Shown: one piece after another, positions 4,535 through 5,191 of the stretch | How positions within the stretch are numbered: the stretch's first letter is position 1 | How the letters are laid out: every line of letters begins with the position of its first letter | Assembly (NCBI GenBank): GCA_030838025.1 | Contig: JAUTXM010000145.1 | Span: 1 to 5,191 of the forward strand | DNA: 5,191 bases | Direction: 5' to 3' | Source: Acidimicrobiaceae bacterium | GTDB taxonomy: Bacteria > Actinomycetota > Acidimicrobiia > Acidimicrobiales > Palsa-688 | Program-made: the position numbers and the translations under genes | The notes under the pieces: generated by a model | The model's database searches: none | Told to the model about the DNA's origin: nothing | What the model saw: the letters and a program-made list of their open reading frames with translations, nothing else

Positions 4535-5191
4535 ACGGCGCCGGGCCCGCGACACCACCGCCAGCGCCCCCGCGACCGCCCCGCCGATAACCGCCACCAC
4601 GCCCGCGCCGGCCGCGACCAACGCCATCTCCTGGCGCCGGCTGGGCGGCAGGTCGCTCCAGTGGCTGCGATTGTCGCTCGACACCAACGCCTCTTCGTTG
4701 GACCGCTCGGGCACCCAACCGGTGGCCCGGAGGCGGTCGTTGGCCACGACCCATGGATGCACCGAGTACGGCCGGGCCTGGATCGGCGTCCCGGTTCGCA
4801 GCAGCTTCCAGCCGGCCGACGCCACCGCACCCGCCAGCCGCCCCGGCAGGCGCAGCCGGGCCACTCCGCCAACGATGGCCCGGGCCTGTTCATGGGTGAT
4901 CCAGCCGTCGGGGGCCACGTTGAACACCCCCGAGAGCCGGTGCTCCCAGGCGAAGACGATGGCAGCCGCCAAGTCCTCCACGTCGAGGAACTGCATGGGC
5001 CGGGCACTGTCGTCCGGCTGGGGCGCCTTGGTCCCCCCGAGGGCCTGATAAAGCGCAGGCCCCGATGACCCGACCGTCACGGTAGGACGGAGGATCGTGA
5101 CCAGCACCTCGGGATGGTCGTCCGCCCACTCGGCGACCATTCGCTCGGCCTCGGCTTTCTCCACCGCATAGGCGAAACCCGGGTTGGGCCG
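4526..5191 (-). CDS. extended SDR NAD(P)-dependent epimerase/dehydratase, C-terminal part, with C-terminal membrane helix
   Basis: Partial: the last 221 residues are present and the start lies beyond the right edge. The frame is open to base 5191. The first residues read RPNPGFAYAVEKAEAER, where Y8 and K12 form the YxxxK catalytic motif of extended SDRs, so the missing part should hold the Rossmann GxxGxxG. Supporting stretches are TILRPTVTVGSSG (32-44), MQFLDVEDLAAAIVFA (66-81) and SGVFNVAPDGWIT (87-99), the usual substrate-domain pattern of the epimerase/dehydratase family. A GTG at 5164 is in frame but would cut through the active site, so it is not the start. After a polar PPSRRQE comes a hydrophobic run at about 189-213 (ALVAAGAGVVAVIGGAVAGA and on) and a basic SRARRRPG tail, indicating a C-terminal membrane anchor. 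The substrate cannot be read from this; nucleotide-sugar, sterol-like or quinone-linked substrates are all possible. Its stop is 10 bases from the convergent protease stop. Confidence 0.88.
   Translation of the reverse strand, partial: RPNPGFAYAVEKAEAERMVAEWADDHPEVLVTILRPTVTVGSSGPALYQALGGTKAPQPDDSARPMQFLDVEDLAAAIVFAWEHRLSGVFNVAPDGWITHEQARAIVGGVARLRLPGRLAGAVASAGWKLLRTGTPIQARPYSVHPWVVANDRLRATGWVPERSNEEALVSSDNRSHWSDLPPSRRQEMALVAAGAGVVAVIGGAVAGALAVVSRARRRPG

Noticed and set aside
3337..5007. 556-codon open frame on the minus strand opposite the protease
   Set aside because: It is antisense to the protease, whose triad and PDZ domain are intact, and then runs out of frame through the SDR gene. 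No recognisable motifs.

Overview
The window is G+C-rich DNA with tightly packed genes, and it reads like an actinomycete chromosome. The best guess is the Acidimicrobiia or a related deep lineage. The grounds are GTG starts, apparently leaderless promoters, a GAF-ANTAR regulator, an MreB homologue, and a serine protease whose cytosolic N-terminus carries a PPDDRLWRHPSE motif that I associate with that group. The lineage is inferred from protein style and has not been tested.

Layout: (1) 26-748, minus: a GAF-ANTAR antiterminator-type regulator. (2) 749-995: a 247-base gap holding 18-base tandem repeats, a possible 37-residue hydrophobic ORF and a candidate terminator for the gene before it in transcription order. 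(3) 996-3074, minus: a tightly coupled three-gene unit in the order moaE, single-pass membrane protein, mreB. The first junction is an ATGA overlap. The second is an 8-base overlap in which mreB appears to start with CTG, placed 6 bases after a perfect AGGAGG. (4) 3075-3180: a short divergent promoter region. (5) 3181-4515, plus: a membrane-anchored HtrA/DegP-like protease with one PDZ domain. (6) 4526-5191, minus: the C-terminal 221 residues of an extended short-chain dehydrogenase/epimerase with an unusual C-terminal membrane helix. Its N-terminus lies beyond the right edge. The protease and this gene converge with only 10 bases between their stop codons.

The genes suggest envelope and housekeeping functions: a rod-shape cytoskeletal ATPase with a putative membrane partner, an extracytoplasmic quality-control protease and a membrane-tethered SDR. 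The large subunit of molybdopterin synthase is translationally coupled into the mreB unit. No mreC, mreD or moaD is visible. I see no mobile element, CRISPR array, tRNA or rRNA. The most unusual observation is the probable CTG start of mreB, together with the uncharacterised membrane protein that overlaps it.
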